A stretch of DNA of 64,000 bases from an alpha proteobacterium AAP38 (lineage in GTDB: Bacteria > Pseudomonadota > Alphaproteobacteria > Azospirillales > Azospirillaceae), in NCBI GenBank assembly GCA_001296005.1, contig LJHR01000011.1:62001-126000 (forward strand). Direction: 5' to 3'. Numbering within the stretch: the first letter of the stretch is position 1; each line of letters opens with the position of its first letter. A program made the translations under genes and the position numbers. Positions 24,509 to 34,192 of this stretch are shown here, in pieces. The notes beneath the pieces are model-generated. The model worked only from the letters and a program-made list of their open reading frames with translations, was not told the DNA's origin and did not search any database.

Positions 24509-25264
24509 TCACCGCCCCAGATAGACTTCGATCACGCGCGGATCGGCGCTGACATGGTCCAGCGAGCCGTCGGACAGGACGGAGCCTTCATGCAGGACCG
24601 TGACCTTCACATCCAGATCGCGCACGAACGTCATGTCATGTTCGACGACGACGACGGAGCGAGTCTGCGCAATCTCCCGCAGCAAGCGCGCCGTCTCTGC
24701 CGTCTCCGCATCGGTCATGCCGGCCACCGGTTCATCGACCAGCAGCAGCTTGGGTTCCTGCGCCAGCAGCATGCCGATCTCCAGCCATTGCTTCTGACCG
24801 TGGCTAAGTGATCCGGCCAGGACATGGCGGCGGGCGGACAGGCGGATCGTATCCAGGATAGAAAGGATACGGTCATCATCGGCCCCGTCGCGGTGGAACA
24901 GGCTGGCGAACGGCCCGCGTTTTCCGGCCAGGGCCAGGTCGAGATTGTCCCAGACAGTGTGGCTTTCGAAGACGGTGGGCTTCTGGAACTTGCGGCCAAT
25001 GCCCAAGGTGGCGATCCCGGCCTCATCCATCTGGGTCAGGTCGGTATCGCCATCGAACAGGATGGTGCCCTTGTCGGGCCGCGTCTTGCCGGTGATCAAG
25101 TCCATCATCGTGGTCTTGCCCGCCCCATTGGGGCCGATGATGGCGCGCATCTCGCCGGGCATGATGATCAGCGACAGGTTGTTCAGCGCGCGGAACCCGT
25201 CAAAGCTGACAGAGACGCCATCCAGGTAAAGCTGGGTATGCTGCGGATCGGGTCTGGTGGACAT
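24509..25264 (-). CDS. urtD: Urea ABC transporter ATP-binding protein UrtD
   Basis: A 251-residue ABC ATPase with Walker A GPNGAGKTT, signature LSHGQKQWLEIGMLL and Walker B LLLVDEPVAGM. The LSHGQKQWLEIGM form is characteristic of UrtD. Two consecutive ATG codons (25267 and 25264) overlap the urtC stop, and GAGGGG upstream serves both; the second has better spacing. The longer frame reaching into urtC has no family sequence. Confidence 0.93.
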   Translation of the reverse strand: MSTRPDPQHTQLYLDGVSVSFDGFRALNNLSLIIMPGEMRAIIGPNGAGKTTMMDLITGKTRPDKGTILFDGDTDLTQMDEAGIATLGIGRKFQKPTVFESHTVWDNLDLALAGKRGPFASLFHRDGADDDRILSILDTIRLSARRHVLAGSLSHGQKQWLEIGMLLAQEPKLLLVDEPVAGMTDAETAETARLLREIAQTRSVVVVEHDMTFVRDLDVKVTVLHEGSVLSDGSLDHVSADPRVIEVYLGR

Positions 25265-26406
25265 CATTGCCCCTCCGTCACGGGCTGGGTGGTGATGGAT
25301 GCCGCCTGTTTTTCCCGCCGCCGGGTCCAATAGCCGGTCCACAGGCCGACAATGCCGCGCGGCAGGAACAGCGTGACGGCGATGAACAGGCCGCCCAGCG
25401 CGAACAGCCACACCTCCGGCAGGGCATTGGTCAGTAGGGTCTTGCCGAAATTGACCAGGACCGCGCCGATCACCGACCCGATCAGGGTGCCGCGCCCGCC
25501 GACGGCGACCCAGATCACTGCCTCGATTGAGTTGGCGGGGCTGAATTCACCGGGATTGATGATCCCGACCTGCGGCACATACAGCGCCCCCGCCACGCCC
25601 GCCATGCAGGCCGAGGTAACAAAGACCAGCAGCTTATACTGTTCCACCCGGTAGCCCAGAAACCGCGTCCGGCTTTCGGCGTCGCGGATGGCGATCAGTA
25701 CACGGCCCAGCTTTGAGCGCACGATCCAGCGGCAGAGGATGAACCCCAAAGCCAGGGCAATGGCCGAGGCCGCGAACAGGGCGCTGCGCGTTCCATCGGC
25801 CTGGATGGAGGCGCCCAGAATATCCTTGAAATCGGTCAGGCCGTTATTGCCGCCGAACCCCATGTCATTGCGGAAGAAGGCCAGTAGCAGGGCGAAGGTC
25901 ATGGCCTGGGTGATGATCGACAGGTAGACGCCCGTCACCCGGCTGCGGAAGGCCAGCCAGCCCAGCAGGCCCGCCAGCAAACCCGGCACCAACAGCACCA
26001 TCAGGGCGGCAAACCAGAACTGGTCAAAGCCCAGCCAGTACCAGGGCAGTTCCGGCCAGTTCAGGAACACCATGAAATCGGGCAGGGTCGGGTGACCATA
26101 CATGCCGCGCGGCCCGATCTGCCGCATCAGATACATGCCCATGGCGTAGCCGCCCAGCGCAAAGAACGCACCATGGCCCAAAGACAGGATACCGCAATAG
26201 CCCCAGACCAGATCCACCGACAGGGCCAACAGCGCATAGCAAAGATACTTGCCCATCAGGGCCACCACATGCGGCGGCACATGGAATGGGCTATCAGTCG
26301 AGACCAACAGGTTCAGGACCGGGATCAGGATGGCCAGGCCCAGCGCCACCGCCCCGAAAGCCAGCCCTGCGCGGTCCAGCCGCGGCAACAGAATTCCGCC
26401 TTGCAT
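25264..26406 (-). CDS. urtC: Urea ABC transporter permease UrtC
   Basis: A 380-residue inner-membrane permease of the LivM/UrtC family with about ten hydrophobic segments. Family text includes LSVDLVWGYCGILSLGHGAFFALGGYAMGMYLMR and the cytoplasmic coupling-helix region IRDAESRTRFLGYRVEQYKLLVFVTSA. The long insertion between the first helices (RQIGPRGMYGHPTLPDFMVFLNWPELPWYWLGFDQFW) is typical of UrtC rather than amino-acid transporters. It overlaps urtD and follows urtB after 10 bases. Confidence 0.93.
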   Translation of the reverse strand: MQGGILLPRLDRAGLAFGAVALGLAILIPVLNLLVSTDSPFHVPPHVVALMGKYLCYALLALSVDLVWGYCGILSLGHGAFFALGGYAMGMYLMRQIGPRGMYGHPTLPDFMVFLNWPELPWYWLGFDQFWFAALMVLLVPGLLAGLLGWLAFRSRVTGVYLSIITQAMTFALLLAFFRNDMGFGGNNGLTDFKDILGASIQADGTRSALFAASAIALALGFILCRWIVRSKLGRVLIAIRDAESRTRFLGYRVEQYKLLVFVTSACMAGVAGALYVPQVGIINPGEFSPANSIEAVIWVAVGGRGTLIGSVIGAVLVNFGKTLLTNALPEVWLFALGGLFIAVTLFLPRGIVGLWTGYWTRRREKQAASITTQPVTEGQ

Positions 26407-26416
26407 GGGCGTCCCC

Positions 26417-28012
26417 TCAATGTTCGATGGCGCGGCCCTTCAGGGCGAAAAGACCCCGCGGACGCGCCTGGATGAACAGGATGATGCCGACCAGCACCAG
26501 GATCTTGCCCAGCACCGCGCCAGCCAGCGGTTCCAGCAGCTTGTTGACGATGCCCAGCGACAAAGCGCCGACCAGCGTGCCCCAAAGGTTACCGACGCCG
26601 CCAAAGATCACGATCATGAAACTGTCGATGATGTAGCCCTGGCCCAGATTGGGGCTGACATTGTCGATCTGCGACAGGGCCACGCCCGCCAGCCCGGCAA
26701 TGCCGGAACCCAGGCCGAAGGTCAGGGCGTCAACGCGTGCCGTACGGATACCCATGGCCCGCGCCATGGACCGGTTCTGGGTCACGGCCCGCATCTGTAG
26801 GCCCAGTGGTGTCCGGCGCAGCAGCAGCATCAGGGCGGCAAAGACAATCAGGCCGAACAGGAAAATCCACATGCGGCCATAGGTGATGGTGACTTCCCCA
26901 ACCTGGAACGCACCAGCCATCCAGTCGGGGTTCCCCACCTCCATATTCGTCGGCCCGAACAGCGACCGCACCGCTTGCTGCAAAACCAGCGACAGGCCCC
27001 AGGTGGCCAGCAGGGTTTCCAGCGGGCGGCCATAAAGGAAGCGGATGATGCCGCGTTCGATCAGGATGCCGACCCCGCCCGCCACGATGAAGGCCAGCGG
27101 CAGGGCGATCAGCAAGGACCAGTCGAAAAGGCCCGGCGCATGGGCGCGGATCAAATCCTGCACGACATAGGTCGTGTAGGCCCCCAGCATCACCATTTCC
27201 CCATGCGCCATGTTGATGACGCCCATCACCCCGAAGGTGACGGCAAGGCCAATGGCCGCCAGCAGCAGGACGGAGCCCAGCGACATGCCGTAGATGATGT
27301 TCTGCGCCGCCGCCGCCCAGGCCAGCTTGTTGTCGATCAGGCGCACGGCTTCCGTGGCGGCCTTGGCGACTGCTGGTTCGGTGCTGCCGGTCAGTGGGTT
27401 CAGCAGGGCAAGGGCGGCCTGACCGCCCTTGTCCGCGATGGTGGCGATGGAGGACAGCTTCTCCTCGGTGCCCAGGTTTGCATCGGCCAGCAGGATGGCA
27501 GCGCGGGCCTGTTGCAGGCTGCGCTTGACCTTTGCGTCCTGTTCCTCGGCCAATGCCGCCTCCAGCAGGGGCAAAGCGGCGGCATCGCGGTTGACGAAAA
27601 CGGCTTCAGCCGCCGTGCGGCGGACGGCGGCATCGGGGCTGCGCAGGGTGAGCGCACCCAGGCTGGCACCAATGGCGCGGCGCAGGCGGTTATTGACGCG
27701 GATCAGTTCCAGATCACCCGCCGGTACGCTGCCCAGCGTGTCGCCTGACAACGGATCGGTCAGGCTGATATTGTCGCCATTCTCCCGCCCGATCACCACC
27801 TTGTCATCGGTCAGCCGGCGGTAAAGCTGCCCGCCCTCCAGCGCCTTCAGGGCTGGCACGATGGCGGGGTCGCCCGTCTCTGTCAGGGCGGTCAGCGCCT
27901 GTTCCTTGGCCGCGTAATCATCGGTGGCCAGCGCATCGATCAGGGGACCCGTCGCTTGCCCCCAGGCCAGCGGCGTGACCAGCAGGGACAGCAGCAGAAG
28001 CAGCATTCGCAT
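26417..28012 (-). CDS. urtB: Urea ABC transporter permease UrtB
   Basis: A 531-residue permease. A signal peptide (MRMLLLLLSLLVTPLAWGQ) and a periplasmic HEAT-like domain of about 220 residues (IDALATDDYAAKEQALTALTETGDPAIVPALKAL) precede the LivH-type permease domain (LGSVLLLAAIGLAVTFGVMGVINMAHGEMVMLGAY, MRAVTQNRSMARAMGIRTARVDALTFGLGSGIAGLAG). The extra N-terminal domain is a hallmark of UrtB. It is separated from urtA by an 85-base gap with a strong hairpin, the only such break in the operon. Confidence 0.94.
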   Translation of the reverse strand: MRMLLLLLSLLVTPLAWGQATGPLIDALATDDYAAKEQALTALTETGDPAIVPALKALEGGQLYRRLTDDKVVIGRENGDNISLTDPLSGDTLGSVPAGDLELIRVNNRLRRAIGASLGALTLRSPDAAVRRTAAEAVFVNRDAAALPLLEAALAEEQDAKVKRSLQQARAAILLADANLGTEEKLSSIATIADKGGQAALALLNPLTGSTEPAVAKAATEAVRLIDNKLAWAAAAQNIIYGMSLGSVLLLAAIGLAVTFGVMGVINMAHGEMVMLGAYTTYVVQDLIRAHAPGLFDWSLLIALPLAFIVAGGVGILIERGIIRFLYGRPLETLLATWGLSLVLQQAVRSLFGPTNMEVGNPDWMAGAFQVGEVTITYGRMWIFLFGLIVFAALMLLLRRTPLGLQMRAVTQNRSMARAMGIRTARVDALTFGLGSGIAGLAGVALSQIDNVSPNLGQGYIIDSFMIVIFGGVGNLWGTLVGALSLGIVNKLLEPLAGAVLGKILVLVGIILFIQARPRGLFALKGRAIEH

Positions 28013-28051
28013 GGGGTGGCCTTTCGGGGGAGCGTCGGTGAGGGATCAACA

Positions 28052-28090
28052 GCAAAGTGGGGACGGCGGAAATTTCCGTCCCCACTTTGC
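28052..28090 (-). promoter_or_regulatory. Intercistronic hairpin between urtA and urtB
   Basis: A perfect 15-bp stem (28052-28066 with 28076-28090) and a 9-base loop lie 7 bases after the urtA stop, without a T-tract. In transporter operons such structures protect the 3' end of the binding-protein message or partly end transcription, so that more binding protein is made than permease. Confidence 0.6.
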
Positions 28091-28097
28091 CCATCGC

Positions 28098-29393
28098 TTA
28101 CTTCGCGCCGCACTTGCCCGTGGCGGTGTTGAAGTTGCCGCAGGACAGCGGCTTGCGCCAATCGGCGATCAGGTCCTTGCTGTCGGGCAGGTAATCGGAC
28201 CATTCGTCACCGGCGACGAGGCCCGGCGTCTTCCACACGGTTTCAAACTGCCCATCGGCCTGGACCTCGCCAATCAGGACAGGCTTGGTGATGTGGTGGT
28301 TGGGCAGCATGGCGGAATAGCCGCCCGACAGGTTGGGCACGGCCACGCCGATCATGGCGTCGATCACCTTGTCGGGATCGGTGGTGCCGGCCTTCTCCAC
28401 CGCCTGCACCCACATGTTGAAGCCGATGAAATGCGCTTCCATCGGGTCGTTGGTGACGCGCTTGGAGTTCTTGGTGAAGGTCTGCCACTTCTTGATAAAG
28501 TCGGCATTCACGGGGGTCTTCACGCTCTGGAAATAGTTCCAGGCGGCCAGATGGCCTTGCAGCGGCTTGGTGTCGATGCCGGCCAGTTCCTCCTCTCCCA
28601 CCGAAAACGCGATGACGGGGATGTCGGTGGCCTTGATCCCCTGATTGGCCAGTTCCTTATAGAAGGGGACGTTGGCGTCGCCATTGATGGTGGACACCAC
28701 GGCGGTCTTCTTGCCCGCACTGCCGAACTTCTTGATATCCTTCACGATCGACTGCCAGTCGGCGTGACCGAACGGCGTGTAGTTGATCATGATATCTTCC
28801 GCCTTCACGCCCTTGGCCTTCAGATAGGCTTCCAGGATCTTGTTGGTCGTGCGCGGATAGACATAGTCGGTGCCGGCCAGGACCCAGCGCTGCACCCCTT
28901 CACCGATCAGGTAATCCACCGCCGGCACGGCCTGCTGATTGGGGGCGGCCCCGGTGTAGAAGACGTTGCGGCTGCTCTCCTCCCCCTCATACTGCACGGG
29001 GTAGAACAGAATGCCATTCAGTTCTTCGAACACTGGCAGCACGGATTTGCGTGACACCGAGGTCCAGCAGCCAAATGTGGCCGAAACCTTCTGCACTGCC
29101 AGCAGTTCCCGCGCCTTTTCGGCAAACAGCGGCCAGTTGCTGGCGGGGTCCACCACCACCGGTTCCAGCTTGCGGCCCAGCACGCCGCCCTTTTTATTCT
29201 GCTCCTCAATCAGCATCAGCATGACGTCCTTCAGGGTCGTCTCGCTGATCGCCATGGTGCCCGACAGCGAATGCAGGATGCCGACCTTGATCGGCGGCTT
29301 GTCAGCGGCCAGCGCCACCCCGGCGGTGCCCAGCATCAGGGCGGCACCGGTGATGGAAAGGACGGCGGAACGCAGGAATTGACGACGCGACAT
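28098..29393 (-). CDS. urtA: Urea ABC transporter substrate-binding protein UrtA
   Basis: A 431-residue periplasmic binding protein. The N-terminus is a twin-arginine signal (MSRRQFLRSAVLSITGAALMLG...AADKPP). The mature part is typical UrtA: IKVGILHSLSGTMAISETTLKDVMLMLIEEQNKKGGVLGRKLEPVVVDPASNW, GCWTSVSRKSVLPVFEELNGILFYPVQYEGEESS and WVLAGTDYVYPRTTNKI. The ATG at 29393 starts the Tat motif; the longer frame lacks signal features. It captures urea and delivers it to UrtBC. Confidence 0.95.
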   Translation of the reverse strand: MSRRQFLRSAVLSITGAALMLGTAGVALAADKPPIKVGILHSLSGTMAISETTLKDVMLMLIEEQNKKGGVLGRKLEPVVVDPASNWPLFAEKARELLAVQKVSATFGCWTSVSRKSVLPVFEELNGILFYPVQYEGEESSRNVFYTGAAPNQQAVPAVDYLIGEGVQRWVLAGTDYVYPRTTNKILEAYLKAKGVKAEDIMINYTPFGHADWQSIVKDIKKFGSAGKKTAVVSTINGDANVPFYKELANQGIKATDIPVIAFSVGEEELAGIDTKPLQGHLAAWNYFQSVKTPVNADFIKKWQTFTKNSKRVTNDPMEAHFIGFNMWVQAVEKAGTTDPDKVIDAMIGVAVPNLSGGYSAMLPNHHITKPVLIGEVQADGQFETVWKTPGLVAGDEWSDYLPDSKDLIADWRKPLSCGNFNTATGKCGAK

Positions 29394-29452
29394 GGGGTTA
29401 TCTCCCGTCAGCAGAAATGATTTTGGGGGAAAGGTGCGCGTGACCGACACCG

Positions 29453-30622
29453 TCAGAACTGCAATTGCAGGCCGAGGGTGAAACGGTCGCTGTCGGCGCC
29501 GGGGCCGGTGTCGATGGTGGAATATTCGGCGCTGATCCGGGCGGAATGGCCGCTGATCACGTAGTTCACGCCGAAATCATATTGTTTGATATCAAAGCGC
29601 GAGGCGTCGGGATCGAAGGTCTGATAGCGCACGAAGGGCTGGAACTTGCCGATGCCGACCTTGGCCGGCAACAGATAGGCGCCGCCGATCAGCCAGGCCT
29701 CCCCCGCCACGATCCCGCCGACATTGGCCGTGCCGGACGCCCCGCCGAAACCGGGGGCCACGTCGGTCACACCGTCTGTGTCATAGGAATACCAGGCCCC
29801 TTCCAGGGTGATGGCCCCGGCATCGCCCAGATTTTTTTCAAACAGGGCGTCGATGCTCACAGCACCATAATCGCCGGGCCGGGCAGCGGTGCCCACGCCA
29901 TCTTCCTGATACGCACCGGCAATGGCCAGCGTCAGGATGTCGGCGGAACCGTAATAGGTGCTGCTGGTGTAATAGGCGGGGTTGTCCTCCACATCGAGGA
30001 AGTTATAGGCCAGCCGCCCCGTGAACAGCATGTTGTCGCCCTGGTTGCTGGCGCCGCGGATGCGGTTATGGCCTTTGAAGGCACCGGCGGCATAGGTCAG
30101 GCGCTTGTCCAGCAGCTTGCCCCAGACGGTGGCACCATCATCGCGGCCCGCGAACTTGGCGGGGTATTGCGACACGACACCGGGATAGGACCAGGCGTTG
30201 ATGTAGTAGGGGCCGTCCAGATTGGCGCGGTCGCTGGGCGGCAGCATGCGGCCAACCCAGATGTTGAATTCATCGGAGAATTCAAAGCGGGCATAGCCGT
30301 CCAGCAGCTTCAGATTGCCGTCGCCATCGCGTTCGGTGTTGAAGGTCGCCTTGATCGTATCCGAAAGGGAGCCTGAGACGAAGACACGCACAGAGTCCAG
30401 GTTGAATTCGTTGGAGCGGTCATTGCCGCTGGGGGCGGCGTCCTCGGCGCTGGTATAGGAACTGCGCATGCCAAGACCGATGGACAGCGACTTGCCATCC
30501 CCGAAGGTTTGCGTAAAGCCGGCCGAAGCCGGGGAAGCGGACAGGCCAGCCAGCATAAGCGCCAAGGCCGATACCGCCATGCGCGCAGCCGTCGGCCGCG
30601 ACGCAAACTTGCGTCCCATCAT
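29453..30622 (-). CDS. Outer-membrane porin of the OprO/P-like type
   Basis: A 389-residue beta-barrel protein with a signal peptide ending in SASPASA. Alternating amphipathic strands run throughout (SLSIGLGMRSSYTSAED, SVRVFVSGSLSDTIKATFNTERDGDG, YARFEFSDEFNIWVGRMLPPSDRANLDGPYY). A terminal strand ends in phenylalanine (SDRFTLGLQLQF), the usual assembly signal for the BAM complex. It is the first gene ahead of urtA on the same strand, 60 bases away, so it is probably the outer-membrane entry route for urea or another small amide. Specificity is inferred from location. Confidence 0.83.
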   Translation of the reverse strand: MMGRKFASRPTAARMAVSALALMLAGLSASPASAGFTQTFGDGKSLSIGLGMRSSYTSAEDAAPSGNDRSNEFNLDSVRVFVSGSLSDTIKATFNTERDGDGNLKLLDGYARFEFSDEFNIWVGRMLPPSDRANLDGPYYINAWSYPGVVSQYPAKFAGRDDGATVWGKLLDKRLTYAAGAFKGHNRIRGASNQGDNMLFTGRLAYNFLDVEDNPAYYTSSTYYGSADILTLAIAGAYQEDGVGTAARPGDYGAVSIDALFEKNLGDAGAITLEGAWYSYDTDGVTDVAPGFGGASGTANVGGIVAGEAWLIGGAYLLPAKVGIGKFQPFVRYQTFDPDASRFDIKQYDFGVNYVISGHSARISAEYSTIDTGPGADSDRFTLGLQLQF

Positions 30623-30723
30623 GAAGCACCCCCTGTTATGCGGAAAAATCCGTGGCCGGGCTGTTGCGGCCCCTGGCCCTTGTTTGTGAAAGGAAGGTTA
30701 ATGTCTCGCAGGTGCGAAAACGA

Positions 30724-30751
30724 ATACGTCAGACGACGTATGTCTGCGTAT
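30724..30751. promoter_or_regulatory. Dyad operator between the porin-urt operon and the sensor-kinase gene
   Basis: A perfect 7-bp inverted repeat (ATACGTC 30724-30730, GACGTAT 30735-30741, 4-base spacer) is followed by a third half-site TGCGTAT (30745-30751). It lies in the divergent promoter region, about 100 bases from each start codon. The same arrangement recurs at 35107. Confidence 0.65.
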
Positions 30752-30829
30752 CCTGGACCCGGTTAGGGTGCTGGGCATGGGGTGGAACAGGTTCTGGGGG
30801 GGGGCTGGGGCTTTGATGGAAATCTGCGC

Positions 30830-33800
30830 ATGCTGAAATCGCTGCCCATTGTGCGTGTGCGGCGCCAGTATAACCGTTGGGTGTCCGACCAGACGGTGGA
30901 GGATTATGCCCTGCGCTTCACGGCTGACCGGGCGCGGCGCTGGTCGCCATTTCGCGTCGGTAACACCGCCATGGGTGCCATTTCCTTTCTGGCGTGCGAG
31001 GCGATTGGGGCGTCGATCACCCTGGCCTATGGCTTCACGAACGCCATGGCGGCCATCGTCCTGGTGGCGATGCTGGTGCTGGCGACCGGGCTGCCCATCG
31101 CCTATTACGCGGCGAAGTTCGGGGTGGATATGGATTTGCTGACCCGTGGTGGCGGGTTCGGCTATATCGGGTCCACCTTCACCTCCCTGATCTATGCGGG
31201 CTTTACCTTCATCCTGCTGGCCCTGGAAGCGGCCATCATGTCGGAGGCGCTGACCCTTTGCCTGGGCATCCCCTTATGGCTGTCGCACATGATCAGCGCG
31301 CTGATTGTCCTGCCCATCGCCATCCATGGCATCCGTAAGATCAGCTGGATGCAGGTCTGGACGCAGCCAATCTGGCTGATCCTGCAATTATCGCCCCTGG
31401 TCTTTGTCATCCTGGCCGAACCGGGGGAACTGTCGGGCTGGACCAGTCTGGCTGGCTTGCATGCACCGGAGGGTGGGTTCTCGCTGCTGGCCTTCGGGCT
31501 GGCGACCTCCGTCCTTCTCTCCCTGCTGCCGCAGATCGGGGAGCAGGTGGATTATCTGCGCTTCCTGCCCGATCGCAAACGGGCGGGCAAGGTCGGTTGG
31601 TGGAGCGCCATGCTGATCGCCGGGCCGGGCTGGATCTTCATCGGCGGGGCCAAGCTGGTGGCGGGGTCCCTGCTGGGCTACGTCGCCATGCAGGCAGGCA
31701 TGAGTGCGCTGGACGCCGCCACGCCAACGGCCATGTATCGCATGGTGTTTGAACGGATCGTGTCGTCACCCGGCCTCGCCCTGGCCCTGACGGTGATTTT
31801 TATCGTGGTCTGTCAGGCCAAGATCAATGTCACCAACGCCTATGCCGGCTCCATCGCTTGGTCCAACTTCTTCTCCCGCCTGACCCATTCGCATCCGGGC
31901 CGGGTGGTCTGGCTGGTGTTCAACGTCATGCTGGCACTGATGTTGATGGAGATGGGCATTTTCGGGGTGATCGAGAGCATCCTGGGCATCTATGCCAATC
32001 TGGCGGTCGCCTGGGTGGGCGCGCTGACGGCGGACCTTCTGGTCAATAAGCGGATGGGGTGGAGCCCGCCCAGCATCGAATTCCGTCGCGCGCATCTCTA
32101 TGACATCAACCCGGTCGGCGTCGGCGCCATGGGGATTTCGCTGCTGCTGTCGCTGTCGGCGTTTTTCGGGCTGCTGGGGGAACTGGCGCGGGCGTTCGCA
32201 CCCTTGCTGGGGCTGGTGTCGGCCTTTGTGGCGGCCCCGATCATCGCCTGGGCCACCAAGGGCCGGTATTATATCGCGCGGCAGCCGGATGTTCTGGCGA
32301 CCGAGGGCGGCCTGATCCGCTGTTCGGTGTGCGAGAACATGTTTGAGCCGCCGGATATGTCGCACTGCCCCGCCTATGGCGCGCCCATCTGTTCGCTGTG
32401 CTGTTCGCTGGAAACGCGCTGCCATGACCGGTGCAAGGTGCGGGCGACGCTGGGCGAACAGCTTTCAGACATGGTGGGCAGCCAAATGCCAGCGGCGCTG
32501 CGCCGCTGGCTGGGCAGCCGCATCGGGCGCTTTGCCGCCATCATGGCGCTGCTGACGGCGGGCATGGCCATGCTGCTGGCCCTGATCGGCACGCAATATG
32601 GGGCGATACCGGGCGTACCGAAGGAGACGGTGCGCACCACCTTGCAGATCGTCTTTGCCGCCGCCTTGATCATCATGGGGTTGGCCGCCTGGGCCATCGT
32701 CCTGGCCCATGAAAGCCGGCGTCTGGCGGAGGAGGAGAGCGAGCGGCGCATGACCCTGCTGCTGGACGAGATCGAGGCGCATGAACAGACCGACGCGGCC
32801 CTGCAAAAAGCCAAGGAAGCGGCGGAATCCGCCAATATCGCAAAGACCCGCTTCATCGCCGGCTTGAGCCATGAGGTGCGCACGCCGTTGAATTCCATCA
32901 ATGGCTATGCCCAGTTGCTGGAGCGTGGCGGCTTGCGGCAGCCCGAAGATGCGGTGCGGGTGATAAGGCGCAGTGCGGAGCACATTACAAGGCTGGTCGA
33001 CGGCCTGATGGACATCTCCAAGATTGAGACAGGAACGGTACAGATCAGCCGCGATGTGGTGGACCTGCCCGCCTTTCTGGCACAGCTGGCCGACATGTTC
33101 GGGCCGCAGGCGGCGGCCAAGGACGTGGCGTTTGAATATTGGCCCGACCCGACCCTGCCGCGCTTTGTCCTGACGGATGAAAAGCGCCTGGGCCAGATCT
33201 TGATGAACCTCCTGTCCAATGCCGTGAAATATACGGAGCGTGGGCATGTGCGGTTCAGCGTGCGGCGGCGCGGGGAAACGGCGGAGTTCGAGGTGATGGA
33301 TACCGGCATCGGTGTCGCACCGGAGGACCGGGAACGCATTTTCCAACCGTTCGACCGGGGCAATCTGCCCAGCCGCATGGACGCCATTCCCGGCACGGGC
33401 CTGGGCCTGACCATCACGCGGCTTCTGACCCATGTGCTGGGGGGCGAGCTGACCATGGACAGCCAGCCGGGACAGGGCAGCAGCTTCAAGGTGCGCATGC
33501 TGCTGTCGGAGGTGCGGGCGCCGGTGCAGGCGCGGCCCAGCCATCGGGTTCTGGGCTATCACGGTGACCGGCGCACCATCCTGCTGTGCGATGATGATGC
33601 GCAGCATCTGTCCATGATGCGGCAATTGCTGGAACCGCTGGGCTTTGACCTGATCTTTGCCAGCAATGGTGCGGAATGCCTGGATCTGGCGCCGCGTCAC
33701 AGGCCGGATTTGTTGATCCTGGATATCTCCATGCCCGGCCTGAATGGCTGGCAGGTGGCGCAGGCCCTGCGCGATGGGGGCATGGAGGAACTGCTGATCC

Positions 33801-34192
33801 TGCTTCTGTCGGCGGAGGCGCATGACCTGGCCGAACGCGGACGCGGGGCCGATCAGCCGCATGATGATTTCCTGGTGAAGCCGGTGGACATCGCCCAGTT
33901 GCTGGAACGGCTGGAGGTGCTGCTGGACCTGGAATGGCGGCGGGAGGAGCCGGTGGCCGAACAGGTGCAGGCAGCGCCGGCCCTGTCGGCGGCGGAAATC
34001 GCCGGCTTGCTGAACCTGACCAAGATCGGCCATGCGCGGGGGATCGAGCTGCTGCTGCGCGAACTGCGGGCGGGATATCCGGGGCATGAGGGCTGGTTTG
34101 ACCGGCTGTCGCTGCTGGCCCAGGGGTTTGAGTATGAGCGGCTGGCAGAGGTGCTGGGCACCGCCGGGATGATGGGGGCGGAGCATGCGTGA
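30830..34192 (+). CDS. NCS1-transporter-like hybrid sensor histidine kinase
   Basis: A 1120-residue fusion. Residues 1-460 resemble NCS1 purine/cytosine permeases (FRVGNTAMGAISFLACEAIGASITLAYGF, FGVDMDLLTRGGGFGYIGSTFTSLIYAGF). A cysteine cluster follows near residues 497-525 (RCSVCENMFEPPDMSHCPAYG, then CSLCC and CHDRC). Two more membrane helices and a coiled coil lead to HisKA (FIAGLSHEVRTPLNSINGY, phosphorylated His near 679), HATPase (NLLSNAVKYTERG, DTGIGVAPEDRERIF, GTGLGL) and a receiver with Asp near 964 (LLILDISMPGLNGWQVA). It probably senses urea or a related amide while binding or transporting it. The ATG at 30830 avoids a long Gly-rich, non-family extension. It overlaps the next gene by 8 bases. 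Confidence 0.88.
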   Translation: MLKSLPIVRVRRQYNRWVSDQTVEDYALRFTADRARRWSPFRVGNTAMGAISFLACEAIGASITLAYGFTNAMAAIVLVAMLVLATGLPIAYYAAKFGVDMDLLTRGGGFGYIGSTFTSLIYAGFTFILLALEAAIMSEALTLCLGIPLWLSHMISALIVLPIAIHGIRKISWMQVWTQPIWLILQLSPLVFVILAEPGELSGWTSLAGLHAPEGGFSLLAFGLATSVLLSLLPQIGEQVDYLRFLPDRKRAGKVGWWSAMLIAGPGWIFIGGAKLVAGSLLGYVAMQAGMSALDAATPTAMYRMVFERIVSSPGLALALTVIFIVVCQAKINVTNAYAGSIAWSNFFSRLTHSHPGRVVWLVFNVMLALMLMEMGIFGVIESILGIYANLAVAWVGALTADLLVNKRMGWSPPSIEFRRAHLYDINPVGVGAMGISLLLSLSAFFGLLGELARAFAPLLGLVSAFVAAPIIAWATKGRYYIARQPDVLATEGGLIRCSVCENMFEPPDMSHCPAYGAPICSLCCSLETRCHDRCKVRATLGEQLSDMVGSQMPAALRRWLGSRIGRFAAIMALLTAGMAMLLALIGTQYGAIPGVPKETVRTTLQIVFAAALIIMGLAAWAIVLAHESRRLAEEESERRMTLLLDEIEAHEQTDAALQKAKEAAESANIAKTRFIAGLSHEVRTPLNSINGYAQLLERGGLRQPEDAVRVIRRSAEHITRLVDGLMDISKIETGTVQISRDVVDLPAFLAQLADMFGPQAAAKDVAFEYWPDPTLPRFVLTDEKRLGQILMNLLSNAVKYTERGHVRFSVRRRGETAEFEVMDTGIGVAPEDRERIFQPFDRGNLPSRMDAIPGTGLGLTITRLLTHVLGGELTMDSQPGQGSSFKVRMLLSEVRAPVQARPSHRVLGYHGDRRTILLCDDDAQHLSMMRQLLEPLGFDLIFASNGAECLDLAPRHRPDLLILDISMPGLNGWQVAQALRDGGMEELLILLLSAEAHDLAERGRGADQPHDDFLVKPVDIAQLLERLEVLLDLEWRREEPVAEQVQAAPALSAAEIAGLLNLTKIGHARGIELLLRELRAGYPGHEGWFDRLSLLAQGFEYERLAEVLGTAGMMGAEHA

